Source of the DNA: Oscillospiraceae bacterium
GTDB lineage: Bacteria; Bacillota; Clostridia; Oscillospirales; Acutalibacteraceae
Assembly (NCBI GenBank): GCA_015066175.1
Contig: SVOW01000002.1
Span: forward strand, 1-64,000
Length of the DNA stretch: 64,000 bases
Direction: 5' to 3'
Each line of letters opens with the position of its first letter. The first letter of the stretch is position 1. The position numbers were made by a program, and so were the translations under genes. Below are positions 25,447 to 35,627 of this stretch, piece after piece. The notes under the pieces are model-generated. The model was not told the DNA's origin, ran no database searches, and saw only the letters and a program-made list of their open reading frames with translations.

Positions 25447-26888
25447 TTATAGTTTATGTGCTTCTTGCAATTCTTGCTGTAATTGTTGCGTTGCTTCTCG
25501 TTGCAGTTATCAATGCAGTAAGAATAAAAGCAAAACCCATCGAAGGTAAAGAAAAACTTGATTACACAAGTGAAGAAGAAAAAATGTATGCCGAAAAACT
25601 TTCAAGAATGGTTAAGATTCCCTCAATTTCGTTAAGAGGAAATACTGACCTCAGCGAGTTTTACAAACTTCATAAAGTTCTTGAAGCAGATTTTCCGCTT
25701 ATTCATGAAAAACTTGAAAAAGTTGAAATTGAAGGAAATCTCCTTTATAAATGGACAGGCAAAGATTCTTCACGTGCATTTCTTCTTATGGGACATCAGG
25801 ATGTTGTTCCTGCAGAAGAAACTGATTGGAAATACGATCCGTTTTCAGGTGAAATTGCTGATGGTGCAGTTCACGGCAGGGGAGCAATGGACTGCAAATG
25901 TACAGTTCTTGCAGAAATGTCAGCAGTTGAAGAACTTCTCAAAGAAGGTTTTGAACCTGCTTGTGACGTTTATCTTGCATTTTCAGCAAATGAAGAAATT
26001 TTCGGTGGCGGAGCAGATTTGATTATTGATTATCTCATCGAAAAAGGTGTTCGTCTTTCTTCAGTTATGGACGAAGGCGGAACAATTATGGAAAAAGCAT
26101 TCCCCGGTGTTGCTTGTGACACAGCAGCAATCGGTATTGTTGAAAAAGGTAACTGCAATATTAAAATTATTGCAAAAGGTGCAGGCGGACATTCATCTAC
26201 TCCGCCGAAAAACACACCTCTTGCACGTCTTGCAGCTTTTGTAAATGAAGTTGAAACAAAGAAACCTTTCAAAAAAGTTATGGGTGAGCCTGTTAAAAGA
26301 ATGTTCTCATCAGTTGCACCCTATGCTTCTTTCCCAATGCGTCTTGTGCTCGGTAATGTGTGGCTCTTCAAACCTGTGCTTGTGGCTCTTTTGCCTGCAC
26401 TTTCATCTTTTGGCGAAGCATTCCTTTCTACTACTTGTGCATTCACAATGTGTGGCGGTTCAACAACACCTAATGTTATTCCCGATGAAGCTTATGTTAT
26501 CTGTAATATCAGACCTTCAACTCATCAGGATGCAGATGCATCAATTGCAGTTCTTGAAAAAATTGCTGCAAAATATGATCTTATTGTTGAGCCTATGAAC
26601 AGAAGAAGTGCTTCAAAGGTTACAGACCCTGACGGAGAAGAATTCAGTTATCTTAAACAGTGCATTAATGAAACACTTCCTGATGTTTGCGTTACACCTT
26701 ACTTTATGGCAGGTGCTACAGATTGCAGATTTTATGAAAGAGTTACTGATAACTGCCTTCGTTTCTGCCCTGTTAAGCAGACTCCCAAACAGCTCGCAGC
26801 AATGCACGCTGCAAATGAAAATATTTCTACAGACAATCTTGCAGTTGGCGTTAAATTCTATAAATACTACATTAGGAACCATAAATAA
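25443..26888 (+). CDS. Membrane-anchored M20-family metallopeptidase
   Basis: The protein has 481 residues. An N-terminal hydrophobic helix (about 3-24) is followed by an M20 zinc peptidase domain. The metal ligands are visible as GHQDVVP (His/Asp), GRGAMDCKC (bridging Asp), SANEEIFGG (catalytic Glu pair) and, near the end, GATDCRFY and the HAANENIS histidine. The dimerisation insert carries GGHSSTPP. The arrangement resembles the carboxypeptidase S/PM20D1 group rather than secreted dipeptidases. It overlaps the GH106-like gene by 4 bases and probably shares its transcript. The peptide or N-acyl substrate is unknown. Confidence 0.87.
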   Translation: MIIVYVLLAILAVIVALLLVAVINAVRIKAKPIEGKEKLDYTSEEEKMYAEKLSRMVKIPSISLRGNTDLSEFYKLHKVLEADFPLIHEKLEKVEIEGNLLYKWTGKDSSRAFLLMGHQDVVPAEETDWKYDPFSGEIADGAVHGRGAMDCKCTVLAEMSAVEELLKEGFEPACDVYLAFSANEEIFGGGADLIIDYLIEKGVRLSSVMDEGGTIMEKAFPGVACDTAAIGIVEKGNCNIKIIAKGAGGHSSTPPKNTPLARLAAFVNEVETKKPFKKVMGEPVKRMFSSVAPYASFPMRLVLGNVWLFKPVLVALLPALSSFGEAFLSTTCAFTMCGGSTTPNVIPDEAYVICNIRPSTHQDADASIAVLEKIAAKYDLIVEPMNRRSASKVTDPDGEEFSYLKQCINETLPDVCVTPYFMAGATDCRFYERVTDNCLRFCPVKQTPKQLAAMHAANENISTDNLAVGVKFYKYYIRNHK

Positions 26889-26914
26889 TTGATTTTAAAA
26901 TCGGAGCGGTTATA

Positions 26915-28255
26915 ATGATAAATAATAGACATACGAAGTTTATATCTGTTTTGCTGGTTTCTTTGATATTTGTATCTGTGTTTTCCTTTTCCGTAAGTGC
27001 AAAAGATGTGTGGAACTGCAGTAAAGGTGATATATTTGAATTCGGTTCATATCCGCAGACGAAAGTGGAAGATGCACAACTGCTTTTAAAACTCAATTCC
27101 TGCGAACTTAACTGGATATCATATGATTACTACAGCGGTACAGGAAAATGGTACGACGGCAAAATGGAATCATCAGATTTTATGAAATATGCCGATGTTG
27201 ATTTTGACGGAAACAAATACCGTGCAGTAGTTTTCAGTCAATTCAGACCTTACTGCACAGGTCTTACAAGTGAAAGTTCTTATCAGGATGATAACGGCTA
27301 CAAAGAAAATACAGTTTATTGGTTCAGTTACGAACCGCTCAGGTGGCGTATGCTTGATGCATCTGAAGGCTTTGCCGTATGCGAAAGCATTATTGATGCT
27401 CAGGCATATCACAACACTCTTTATTATTATTCACAAGATGATACAAGAGAATATTATCAGGACGATTCCTGCCTTGTTTTTGCAAATAATTATAAGGAAA
27501 GTTCAATAAGAGAATGGCTGAATAACGATTTCAGCAACACTGCGTTTTCCGAAAACGAAAGGAAAGCAATAAAAGCAACAGATTGTGACAACAGTTCGTG
27601 GAATCCTAATTATACTGAATTCAATGGTGGCAATACACAAGATAAAGTTTTTCTGCTTTCTTATAACGATGTGCTTAATGCTTCATATGGCTTTGACTCT
27701 GACAGAACAAAAGTTGACATTTTCCGTCAGGCAAAAACTACTGACTACGCAGTATGTCAGGGCTTGAATGTACATAATTCAGATGATGAATATTCAGGTA
27801 ACGCCTGGTGGTGGCTTCGTTCACCGGGAAGTTATTCAGGCAGTTCATGCGGAGTAAATTTTGACGGAAATGCAAGTCATTATTACAACACAAATTATGT
27901 TCTTAACGGAATAAGACCTGCCTTGAAACTTGATATTAAGGCTCTTGTTCCGAAAACTCAAGTCAAGGCAGAAAACATTGTTGTTTATTATAAAAACACA
28001 AACGCCTTAGAAACAGAGATTAAAGAAATTGAAGGTGTTGACTACACTGCGGAATATCTTTCATCTGATGAAAAAGTGGCGATTGTAGATGAAAATGGTA
28101 ATGTAACTGCAAAAGGCAGAGGCACAGCAGAAATCACCTGTATTCTGACAGATGAATACGGAAACGTAACAGAAGATACCTGTACGGTTGAAGTTAAACT
28201 TTTTTGGTGGCAATGGATAATTTACATTGTTCTTTTCGGCTGGATATGGTATTGA
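26915..28255 (+). CDS. Secreted DUF6273-like/Big_2 surface protein with C-terminal WWQW anchor
   Basis: This 446-residue protein has an N-terminal signal peptide (about 1-30, ending VSVSAKD). Residues ~35-340 look like the C-type-lectin-related DUF6273 domain (FEFGSYPQTK, VYWFSYEPLRWRML, SYNDV, WWWLRSPG, NGIRPALKLDI). Residues ~345-425 form a bacterial Ig-like (Big_2) domain ending GRGTAEITCIL. The last 18 residues, FWWQWIIYIVLFGWIWY, form a short aromatic hydrophobic segment that ends the protein with no positive tail. The same ending is present in the LRR protein at 42708. No enzyme motif is seen; adhesion or surface display is inference. The gene starts 26 bases after the M20 gene. Confidence 0.8.
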   Translation: MINNRHTKFISVLLVSLIFVSVFSFSVSAKDVWNCSKGDIFEFGSYPQTKVEDAQLLLKLNSCELNWISYDYYSGTGKWYDGKMESSDFMKYADVDFDGNKYRAVVFSQFRPYCTGLTSESSYQDDNGYKENTVYWFSYEPLRWRMLDASEGFAVCESIIDAQAYHNTLYYYSQDDTREYYQDDSCLVFANNYKESSIREWLNNDFSNTAFSENERKAIKATDCDNSSWNPNYTEFNGGNTQDKVFLLSYNDVLNASYGFDSDRTKVDIFRQAKTTDYAVCQGLNVHNSDDEYSGNAWWWLRSPGSYSGSSCGVNFDGNASHYYNTNYVLNGIRPALKLDIKALVPKTQVKAENIVVYYKNTNALETEIKEIEGVDYTAEYLSSDEKVAIVDENGNVTAKGRGTAEITCILTDEYGNVTEDTCTVEVKLFWWQWIIYIVLFGWIWY

Positions 28256-28276
28256 TTATGTAAACAAAAAAATGTA

Positions 28277-28316
28277 CGCGGAATGGTCTGATTAGCAGAT
28301 TGTTCCGCGCGTTTTG
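28277..28316 (+). terminator. Terminator after the WWQW surface protein gene
   Basis: The stem CGCGGAA (28277-28283) pairs with TTCCGCG (28303-28309) across a 19-base loop, followed by CGTTTT. Moderate quality because of the loop length. Confidence 0.5.
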
Positions 28317-28371
28317 GTTAAATTCAAAAAAGTTTGTTTAATAATATAATTCTTATTTTGATATATTCATA

Positions 28372-28400
28372 TTGATTTTTATATTTTATGGTGCTATAAT
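28372..28400 (+). promoter_or_regulatory. Promoter of LRR/Fn3 surface protein gene
   Basis: TTGATT (28372-28377) and TATAAT (28395-28400) are 17 bases apart, 41 bases before the start at 28442. A GGGAG site lies just before the ATG. Confidence 0.65.
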
Positions 28401-28441
28401 TTCAAAAAATGCTATATTTATTGAAATAAGGGAGTGAATAA

Positions 28442-30772
28442 ATGAAAAAGGTTATCAGCAAAATTATAATTGTGTTAATTGTTGTTATGACAATGGCATC
28501 ACCTGCGTCGTTTACTTTTATGCAAGCGCAGGCTTATGGCTCAATTTCATATGCACTTAATTCCGACGGAAAATCCTATTGCGTATCTGATTGCGATGAT
28601 AACTATTTCGGCAGAGCTAAAATCAGCGCGACTTACGATGGCTTGCCTGTTACAAAAATTGCGGACAAAGCTTTTGACAACAGCGATATCTATGAAGTTG
28701 TTATTCCTTCATCTGTCACAGAAATCGGCGCATATGCTTTCAGCGGTTGTGAAAAACTCAAAACAGTCGGCTTTTCTGACGGTGTAACAGAAATCAAGCC
28801 TTATGCTTTTGCAAACAGCACAAGGCTCAGAGAAATTTCAATTCCCGCATCAGTAAATCTGGTTGGTGACTATGTTTTTACAGGCTGTACTTCGCTGACA
28901 AAGGTGTTTTTTGAAGGAAGAAAAACTGAAATCAGTATTTTTTCTGATGCAGGCAGAGCAGAAGGAGCAGTAGTTTTAGGTTACTCGAATTCAACTGCTG
29001 AAAAATACGCGTTGAATAATAACATCGAATTTGACTCAATTGTTTGCGATAAAGCCGTTATTCACACTCCGCAATCAACAGCAGATGGTATTGTACTTAC
29101 ATGGGATAAAGTTGCAAATGCATCTTCGTACAGAGTGTATAGAAAAGCAGGTACCGAAACTTCATGGACGTTTCTTTCAACTGTTACAAGAACAAAATAT
29201 ACCGACAAAAATGTTGTTTCAGGTGAAAACTATATCTACACCGTTAAGGCTTGCAATAACTATGTAGATGGTGAATATGACAGGCAGGGTGTTGATACAA
29301 GGTATCTTAAAGCACCTGTGCTTACATCTGTTTCGTCAGATAAAAAAGGTGTTACTGTAAAATGGGAAGCAGTAAAAGGTGCTCAGGAATATAACGTTTA
29401 CCATAAAACAGGCTTTGGAAGCTGGGTGAAAGTGGGCACAACCACATCAACTTCTTTTGTTGATAAAACTGCTCAGAACGGTAAAACTTATACATACACA
29501 GTTACTGCGTCTGCAAAGGTTTACAGAAAAACTGCAACTTCGTACTATGATACAACAGGTCTTAAGGTTAAAGTTGAACATATTGCAACGCCTGCAATTG
29601 AATCGGTTCTTGTAACGGACCTGAGTGAAATTACAGTTAAATGGAATATAAACGAAGGTGCCGATTCTTACCTTGTTTATCGTTCTGAAAAATCAGACAG
29701 CGGTTTCATAGGCATCGCAAAAGTTAAAACAAATTCATACAAGGATACTTCGGTTGAATTCGGCAAAAAATATTATTACAAAGTAATTGTTGTTGATAAC
29801 GATGTGCAGAGCGAAGCATCTTCTGCAAGAGGCAGAACAGCAACTGTTCCTGCACCTGTGATTGATAAAAATATTTTTGCAACTTCTGACAAAGTAACAA
29901 TCACATGGGGCAAGGTGTCAGGTGCATCAGGTTACTGCTTGTATCGTTACGACAGCGCTAAAAAAGATTGGGTGAAAATTGCAACGTTAAGAGGTAATTC
30001 AAACGTTTCATACACCGATAAAAGAACAGGCGTTAACAAATACAGAGTATATGCTTTCAGAACAGTTAACGGAAAAGATTACGCAGGTGCTTATTCTGCT
30101 GTTCTTACAACAGATACCTTTAAAAAACCAACACTTTCTGTCAAACAGTATGAAAGCGGTCTGGTGAATCAGGTTACATGGACACCTATCTCAAATGCAA
30201 CAGGATATCTTCTTTACTATAAAGAAGGGGACACAGGCAAGTGGACACGAGCTGCAATTTTAAGCAGCCGTATCACAAGCTATACAATGAACGTAAACCA
30301 CGGTGTGTATTATTACTGGAGAGTACGTCCGTTTATTGAAAAAGATGGTTTCACAATTGGTGGCTCATATTCAAACACTGACGATGTTATGATTTACTAC
30401 ACACCAAGTCTCCGTGTAGCAGTAAGCAAAGATAAGGTTGAAGGCGCAAAAACTGTTTCGATCACAATTGAAAACAAAGGTGCTTGTCCTGTTCGTATAC
30501 TTAAAGAAAATGCGTATATTTATAACGGACCTGATAAGATTGATTCCTATGGTACAATTTCACTCATCGACAGCACAGGAAAGAAACTTGATTATCAGGA
30601 TATTGCACCGGGCAAGACAGCAACTGTAACATTCCTGCTTGATGGAGTTAAAAAAGGATATTATGACTCGAAAACTCTTATTCAATTCTATTTCAATTAC
30701 GATAATATGAAATATATTTTGCAGACAGACCCGTCGCTTACGGGCAGTCAGGCAAGGTATCAGTTAGCGTAA
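28442..30772 (+). CDS. Secreted leucine-rich-repeat / fibronectin type III protein
   Basis: This 776-residue protein has a signal peptide at about 1-31 (ending FMQAQA). Residues ~70-165 hold three to four BspA-type LRR_5 units (IADKAFDNSDIYEVVIPSSV, IGAYAFSGCEKLKTV). From ~200 to 650 there are about five fibronectin type III-like domains marked by repeated VTVKWEAV, SYLVYR, YYYKVIVVDN-type strands. The final ~120 residues form another beta domain. It is exported with no obvious anchor, so its attachment to the cell is unclear. Such proteins often mediate adhesion; no catalytic motif is seen. The gene has its own promoter and terminator. Confidence 0.83.
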   Translation: MKKVISKIIIVLIVVMTMASPASFTFMQAQAYGSISYALNSDGKSYCVSDCDDNYFGRAKISATYDGLPVTKIADKAFDNSDIYEVVIPSSVTEIGAYAFSGCEKLKTVGFSDGVTEIKPYAFANSTRLREISIPASVNLVGDYVFTGCTSLTKVFFEGRKTEISIFSDAGRAEGAVVLGYSNSTAEKYALNNNIEFDSIVCDKAVIHTPQSTADGIVLTWDKVANASSYRVYRKAGTETSWTFLSTVTRTKYTDKNVVSGENYIYTVKACNNYVDGEYDRQGVDTRYLKAPVLTSVSSDKKGVTVKWEAVKGAQEYNVYHKTGFGSWVKVGTTTSTSFVDKTAQNGKTYTYTVTASAKVYRKTATSYYDTTGLKVKVEHIATPAIESVLVTDLSEITVKWNINEGADSYLVYRSEKSDSGFIGIAKVKTNSYKDTSVEFGKKYYYKVIVVDNDVQSEASSARGRTATVPAPVIDKNIFATSDKVTITWGKVSGASGYCLYRYDSAKKDWVKIATLRGNSNVSYTDKRTGVNKYRVYAFRTVNGKDYAGAYSAVLTTDTFKKPTLSVKQYESGLVNQVTWTPISNATGYLLYYKEGDTGKWTRAAILSSRITSYTMNVNHGVYYYWRVRPFIEKDGFTIGGSYSNTDDVMIYYTPSLRVAVSKDKVEGAKTVSITIENKGACPVRILKENAYIYNGPDKIDSYGTISLIDSTGKKLDYQDIAPGKTATVTFLLDGVKKGYYDSKTLIQFYFNYDNMKYILQTDPSLTGSQARYQLA

Positions 30773-30783
30773 AATAACAACAA

Positions 30784-30818
30784 AGACCGTATTACTGTTT
30801 TGGTAATACGGTCTGAAT
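30784..30818. terminator. Strong terminator after LRR/Fn3 gene
   Basis: A perfect 12-base stem, AGACCGTATTAC (30784-30795) with GTAATACGGTCT (30803-30814), is followed by GAATTTT. It may act in both directions. Confidence 0.75.
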
Positions 30819-30819
30819 T

Positions 30820-31176
30820 TTATTTGCTTTTTATTTGTCTGAATATTTTCAGAAGCAAAGGTCTTATGGGGAAAAGGATAATCCACAGTTTTGATAAGAT
30901 TAAGAATTTTTTTGATTTAATCGAAAAAATCTTTCCTTTTCTGTTGATTTCAGTAACGCGTGCAATAAGCTTATCAGGCGGAAATAAACCATCCGTGTAA
31001 GTGTTTCCGTCGCCGGCAGTAATAAAACCTTTGTCAGCTATTTTAACAACTCTGTGCAGCAGATATGTGTTTTCTGCGGGACTGAACAAAACAATATCGC
31101 CCTTGCTGATTTCGGCGAAGGTGCATTTTTTTATTGTAACACAGTCTCTTCTGCTTGTAAAAAAAGGCCACATACT
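30820..31176 (-). pseudogene. Truncated S26-like signal peptidase remnant
   Basis: About 118 residues survive. The text SMWPFFTSRRD, then KGDIVLFSPAENTYLLHRVVKI and AGDGNTYTDG, matches the core of small S24/S26 signal-peptidase-like proteins in which the nucleophile Ser stands just before M-x-P. Here the Ser codon is present at 31174-31176, but the usual G-x-S context is replaced by VDKS and a stop follows upstream after four more codons. The N-terminal part is therefore lost. A short start at the ATG at 31173 would lack the catalytic Ser. It is likely dead. Confidence 0.6.
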
Positions 31177-31313
31177 TTTATCAACGGAAGACTACGGTTT
31201 ATTCAGCGTTTTCAACGCCTATTACGTAGTTCTTGTTATTGTGACAACGCTGTGTTTACATATGGGCGGTATAAACAATGCTTTCGTTAAAAACTCTGCA
31301 TCAAATGAAAAAT
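31177..31313 (+). pseudogene. Fragment of a polysaccharide flippase (Wzx-like)
   Basis: In the frame beginning LLSTEDYG, about 45 residues (LFSVFNAYYVVLVIVTT, then LHMGGINNAFVK) resemble the N-terminal EEYGLYS...LTTL...GVFNNGMVK segment of oligosaccharide flippases. There is no start codon of its own and the frame leaves the similarity at about 31313, where a different gene fragment begins. It abuts the signal peptidase remnant on the other strand. Recognition is by motif only. Confidence 0.5.
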
Positions 31314-31316
31314 TGT

Positions 31317-31622
31317 ATCGGCATTTCAAAGTTTGTCGAGGAAATCAAATCATCGGAAAAAGTAATTTCTTCTTCTTTGCACGGAATTATATTGGCAGAA
31401 ACATACGGCGTACCTGCTGTTTTTCTTAACACAGGCGGTTATGTGGATAATGCACTTATCAAGTATTATGACTGGTATTATTCAACAAACCGTTGGAATG
31501 TTAAAATGGCAAGAACTATAGAAGATTATGATTATACATTTGAGATAAAAGGAAATATGACGCTTACACTTGATGGTGAATCTTTTAAATTAGATGATGT
31601 CGTTTACGTCATTGATAAATAA
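31317..31622 (+). pseudogene. C-terminal fragment of a polysaccharide pyruvyl transferase
   Basis: About 100 residues, IGISKFVEEIKSSEKVISSS and then LHGIILAETYGVPAVFLN, match the conserved end of polysaccharide pyruvyl transferase family proteins (SSSLHG motif), followed by KYYDWYYSTNR. The catalytic N-terminal two thirds are missing and no ribosome site precedes any ATG. With the two neighbours it looks like the scar of a deleted capsule or exopolysaccharide cluster. Confidence 0.65.
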
Positions 31623-31632
31623 GTAAGATTGA

Positions 31633-31670
31633 AAAAGCTGTAAAAAACTTGCGTTTTTTACAGCTTTTAA
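31633..31670. terminator. Bidirectional terminator upstream of alr 3' end
   Basis: A perfect 16-base stem, 31633-31648 with 31653-31668 (AAAAGCTG...CAGCTTTT), has A and T runs at both edges and can end the fragment on the plus strand and alr on the minus strand. Confidence 0.8.
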
Positions 31671-31684
31671 TCTTTTTGAATTGT

Positions 31685-32845
31685 TTATTTGATCAGATCA
31701 ACAATTTCACTTACTTTGCCGTTTTTGATATAAACACGAGGTACACGTTTGTTTACGTTGCAGACAAATTCATAGTTGAATGAGCCGGACATTGCTGAAA
31801 GTTCTTCAACTGTGATTGTTTCGTTGCCGTCTTTGCCTATAATAGTAACAACATCGCCTTGTTTTACATCGTCAATGTCAGTTACATCAACCATCATCTG
31901 GTCCATGCAGACTCTGCCGATGATGGGAGCAGATTTGCCGTTAATAAGCACACGGCCTTTGTTTGAAAGTGAACGCGGGTATCCGTCAGCGTAACCGATG
32001 GGAATAGTTGCAATTTTAGTTTTGCCTTTTGTTACATATGTTGCACCGTAACTTACTGTGAAGTTTTCGTCAACTTCCTTTACATACACAACGTGGCTTT
32101 TTATACTCATGGCAGGGGAGAGTTGTATGTTGTTTTTATCAACTTCATCAGAAGGATAAAGTCCGTAAGTGATAATTCCGTTTCTTACCATATTTGCATA
32201 TGCTGAAGAAAATTCCATAATGCCTGCAGAGTTGCAAAGGTGTTTTACTGGGATTGAAACGCCGCCGTTTTCAAGTTTTTCGCAGAAGTTGTCAAACATT
32301 TCAATCTGACGGTAAGTCATTGCTTTATCAGTCATATCAGCACAGGCGAAATGTGTATAAATACCGCTGACCGTTATGTTTTCGAGTTCATAAATCTTTT
32401 TGATTTTCTCGAAACTTTCGTCAGAGGGTATAAAACCGATTCTGCCCATACCTGTGTCAAGCTTGATGTGAATATCAGCTTTTTTGCCGAGAATACCTGC
32501 AATATCATTAAGTTTTTTTGCGTGATTATATTCAAATACAGTGCTTGTGATATTGTTTTCGATAAGCTCTCCGTAACTTTCTTCGAAAGCATAATCAAGC
32601 AGGAGAATGTTTCCGTCAATGCCATGTTTGCGAAGCTGGATTGCTTCTTCTGCGGTTGCAACACCGAAATTGTTGATGTCAATTTCAGTTAAAGCTCTTG
32701 CAACACGTAAAGCTCCGTGGCCGTAGGCATCAGCCTTGATAATTGCAAGCACATCAACATCTTTTCCGACTTTCTTTTTGGTTTCATTCACATTTCTGCA
32801 GATTGCATCGAGATTTATCTCTGCATAAATTCGTTTAGGTAACAT
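31685..32845 (-). CDS. alr: Alanine racemase
   Basis: This 386-residue PLP enzyme interconverts L- and D-alanine for peptidoglycan. The PLP lysine lies in AIIKADAYGHGA (about residue 38), and the second catalytic tyrosine is in VSYGATYV (about 265). The TIM-barrel N-domain and C-terminal beta domain are complete. It is divergent from valS with a consensus promoter and no operon partner. Confidence 0.94.
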   Translation of the reverse strand: MLPKRIYAEINLDAICRNVNETKKKVGKDVDVLAIIKADAYGHGALRVARALTEIDINNFGVATAEEAIQLRKHGIDGNILLLDYAFEESYGELIENNITSTVFEYNHAKKLNDIAGILGKKADIHIKLDTGMGRIGFIPSDESFEKIKKIYELENITVSGIYTHFACADMTDKAMTYRQIEMFDNFCEKLENGGVSIPVKHLCNSAGIMEFSSAYANMVRNGIITYGLYPSDEVDKNNIQLSPAMSIKSHVVYVKEVDENFTVSYGATYVTKGKTKIATIPIGYADGYPRSLSNKGRVLINGKSAPIIGRVCMDQMMVDVTDIDDVKQGDVVTIIGKDGNETITVEELSAMSGSFNYEFVCNVNKRVPRVYIKNGKVSEIVDLIK

Positions 32846-32880
32846 AAAAACAACTCTTTTAAATGAATTTTATCCCATAT

Positions 32881-32909
32881 ATTATATAACTATATTTTTC
32901 AAGTGTCAA
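32881..32909 (-). promoter_or_regulatory. Consensus promoter of alr
   Basis: On the minus strand TTGACA (plus 32904-32909), 17 bases and TATAAT (plus 32881-32886) match sigma-A consensus exactly, about 35 bases before the alr start. Confidence 0.8.
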
Positions 32910-32937
32910 TAATCAGAAAAATATTGATAAAACAATA

Positions 32938-32966
32938 TTGACAAAACACATTAAAAATGGGATAAT
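32938..32966 (+). promoter_or_regulatory. Promoter of valS
   Basis: TTGACA (32938-32943), a 17-base spacer and GATAAT (32961-32966). The start codon at 33004 is only 38 bases downstream, so there is no room for a T-box leader. Confidence 0.75.
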
Positions 32967-33003
32967 AACTTGGTATATAACTATTTTGAAAAGGGATGAT
33001 ATT

Positions 33004-35625
33004 ATGGCAAAAGAACTTGCTAAACAATACGACCCGAAAAATGTTGAAGATAGGATTTACAAATTCTGGCTCGATGGTAAATACTTTCATGCTGAACCCG
33101 ATGAAAGTAAAAATCCATACACAATTGTAATTCCGCCACCCAACATTACAGGTCAGCTTCATATGGGACATGCACTTGATAATACTCTGCAGGATATTCT
33201 TATCCGTTTCAGAAGAATGCAGGGTTACGATACATTGTGGCTTCCCGGCACAGACCATGCATCAATCGCTACAGAAGCAAAAATCGTTGAAGCGATGAGA
33301 AAAGAAGGTATCTCAAAAGATGATATCGGCAGAGAAGGCTTCCTCAAACGTGCATGGGACTGGAAAGAAACTTACGGTGGAAGAATTATCGAACAGCTCA
33401 AAAAGCTTGGTTCTTCATGCGACTGGGACAGAGAACGCTTTACACTTGACGAAGGCTGTTCAAAGGCTGTTCTTGAAGTTTTTTGCAGACTTTACGAAAA
33501 AGGTCTTATTTACAGAGGCGAAAGAATAATCAACTGGTGTCCACATTGCCTCACTTCAATTTCTGACGCAGAAGTTGAATATGAAGACCAGGCAGGTCAT
33601 TTTTGGCACCTTCGCTATCCGCTTAAAGATGGTTCAGGTTACGTTGAACTTGCAACAACTCGTCCTGAAACACTTCTTGGTGATACTGCCGTTGCAGTCA
33701 ACCCAAATGATGAGAGATACAAGGATATTATCGGCAAAACTCTTATCCTTCCCATTGTTCATCGTGAAATTCCCGTTGTTGCTGACGAATATGTTGAAAT
33801 GGATTTCGGTACAGGTGTTGTTAAAATCACTCCTGCACATGACCCCAACGACTTTGAGGTTGGCAAACGTCACGACCTTCCCGTTATCAACGTAATGACT
33901 GATGACGCAAAAATCACAGAAGATTATCCCAAATACGCAGGTATGGACCGCTTTGAGGCTCGTAAGGCTATTGTCAAAGACCTTGAAGAAGAAGGTGCAC
34001 TTGTACGTATTGAAGATTATAGCCATAACGTTGGTACTTGCTACCGTTGCGGAACAACTGTTGAACCCAGAGTTTCTTTGCAGTGGTTTGTTAAAATGGA
34101 ACCCCTTGCAAAACCTGCAATTGAAGCAGTTGAAAACGGTGATGTAAGATTTATCCCCGAAAGATTCAACAAAAACTATTTCCATTGGATGAGAAATATC
34201 CGCGACTGGTGTATTTCACGTCAGCTCTGGTGGGGTCACAGAATTCCTGCATATTACTGCGAAGAATGCGGTGAAATCACAGTTGCAAAAGAAGCTCCCG
34301 ATGCTTGCCCGAAATGTGGCGGTAAAGTTTATCAGGATCCCGATACACTCGATACATGGTTCTCATCAGCATTGTGGCCTTTCTCCACACTGGGCTGGCC
34401 TGATGAAACAACAGACCTTAAACGTTACTATCCCACAAGCACTCTCGTAACAGGTTACGACATTATCACATTCTGGGTTTCAAGAATGATTTTCTCAGGC
34501 CTTGAATATATGGGCGAAAAACCCTTCAGCGATGTTCTTATCCACGGCCTTGTTCGTGACGCTCAGGGCAGAAAGATGTCAAAATCACTCGGTAACGGTA
34601 TTGACCCCCTTGAAATAATCGACAAATACGGTGCTGATGCATTGAGATTTACTCTTGCAACAGGTAACAGCCCAGGAAACGATATGCGTTTCTCTGACGA
34701 TAAAGTAGAAGCAAGCCGTAACTTCGCAAACAAAATCTGGAATGCTGCAAGATTTATCCTTATGAATCTTGACGAAAATGAACCTGCAGCACATATTCCT
34801 GCTGATTTGGCACTTGAAGATAAATGGATTCTCAGCATCCTCAATAACGTATGTAAAGATGTTACAAACAACCTCGAAAACTTCGAGCTTGGTATGGCTG
34901 TTCAGAAACTTTACGACTTCATCTGGGACGTATTCTGCGACTGGTACATTGAAATTGCAAAAATCCGTCTCCAGGCAGGCGGTGAAGGTGCGAAAACAGC
35001 AAGAGCAGTTCTTGTTTATGTATTTACAGATATCCTCAAACTTCTCCATCCCTTCATGCCTTTCATCACAGAAGAAATCTGGCAGACACTTCCCCACGAT
35101 GGCGAAGCAATTATGGTTTGTGAATATCCCACATTCAAGGAAGAACTTGTGTTTAAAACAGAAGAAACTGAAATGGGCAGAATTATGGATGCAGTCCGTG
35201 CAGTGCGTAACCGCAGAGCAGAAATGAACGTTCCGCCTTCAAAGAAAGCACACATTTACATTGAAAGCGATTTTGAAGACACATTCTCAAAAGCAGGTGT
35301 ATTTATGCAGAGACTTGCAAGTGCTTCTGATGTAACACTTGGCAAAAACTTTGATTTACAGGGTGCAGTTTCTATTATCACTGCAGACGCAAAGATGTTT
35401 ATTCCTATGGATGAACTTGTAGACTTCAAGGCTGAAAAAGCAAGACTTGAAAAAGAACGTGCAGCAGCACAGAAAGACCTTGATTTTGTTATGAACAAGC
35501 TTAACAATCCCGGTTTCGTTGCAAAAGCACCTGAAAAAGTTGTTGCAGGTCAGCGTGAAGCTGCTGCAAAGCTTACAGAAAAAATAAAGATGCTTGATGA
35601 AAGTATCGCTTCACTCGGAGTATAA
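33004..35625 (+). CDS. valS: Valyl-tRNA synthetase
   Basis: This 873-residue class I synthetase charges tRNA-Val. The start at 33004 ([15 protein letters not shown]) follows AAAGGG; the frame opens earlier at 32938 but that lies inside the promoter. Motifs: [15 protein letters not shown] (HIGH, about residue 45), the editing domain with [17 protein letters not shown] (about 215), a zinc-type CEECGEI...CPKCGG pair (about 418-440), [10 protein letters not shown] (KMSKS, about 521) and a C-terminal coiled coil rich in [16 protein letters not shown]. Complete. It is followed two bases later by folC, a common Firmicute arrangement. Confidence 0.96.
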   Translation: MAKELAKQYDPKNVEDRIYKFWLDGKYFHAEPDESKNPYTIVIPPPNITGQLHMGHALDNTLQDILIRFRRMQGYDTLWLPGTDHASIATEAKIVEAMRKEGISKDDIGREGFLKRAWDWKETYGGRIIEQLKKLGSSCDWDRERFTLDEGCSKAVLEVFCRLYEKGLIYRGERIINWCPHCLTSISDAEVEYEDQAGHFWHLRYPLKDGSGYVELATTRPETLLGDTAVAVNPNDERYKDIIGKTLILPIVHREIPVVADEYVEMDFGTGVVKITPAHDPNDFEVGKRHDLPVINVMTDDAKITEDYPKYAGMDRFEARKAIVKDLEEEGALVRIEDYSHNVGTCYRCGTTVEPRVSLQWFVKMEPLAKPAIEAVENGDVRFIPERFNKNYFHWMRNIRDWCISRQLWWGHRIPAYYCEECGEITVAKEAPDACPKCGGKVYQDPDTLDTWFSSALWPFSTLGWPDETTDLKRYYPTSTLVTGYDIITFWVSRMIFSGLEYMGEKPFSDVLIHGLVRDAQGRKMSKSLGNGIDPLEIIDKYGADALRFTLATGNSPGNDMRFSDDKVEASRNFANKIWNAARFILMNLDENEPAAHIPADLALEDKWILSILNNVCKDVTNNLENFELGMAVQKLYDFIWDVFCDWYIEIAKIRLQAGGEGAKTARAVLVYVFTDILKLLHPFMPFITEEIWQTLPHDGEAIMVCEYPTFKEELVFKTEETEMGRIMDAVRAVRNRRAEMNVPPSKKAHIYIESDFEDTFSKAGVFMQRLASASDVTLGKNFDLQGAVSIITADAKMFIPMDELVDFKAEKARLEKERAAAQKDLDFVMNKLNNPGFVAKAPEKVVAGQREAAAKLTEKIKMLDESIASLGV

Positions 35626-35627
35626 TT

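Noticed and set aside
31001-31429. 142-codon plus-strand frame read as one gene
   Set aside because: Its first ~58 codons are antisense to the signal-peptidase remnant and only codons ~59-105 resemble a flippase; it is a fusion across deletion scars, not a gene.
32846-33003. T-box riboswitch for valS
   Set aside because: Only about 38 bases separate the -10 box from the start codon, too short for a T-box leader, and no T-box sequence was seen.
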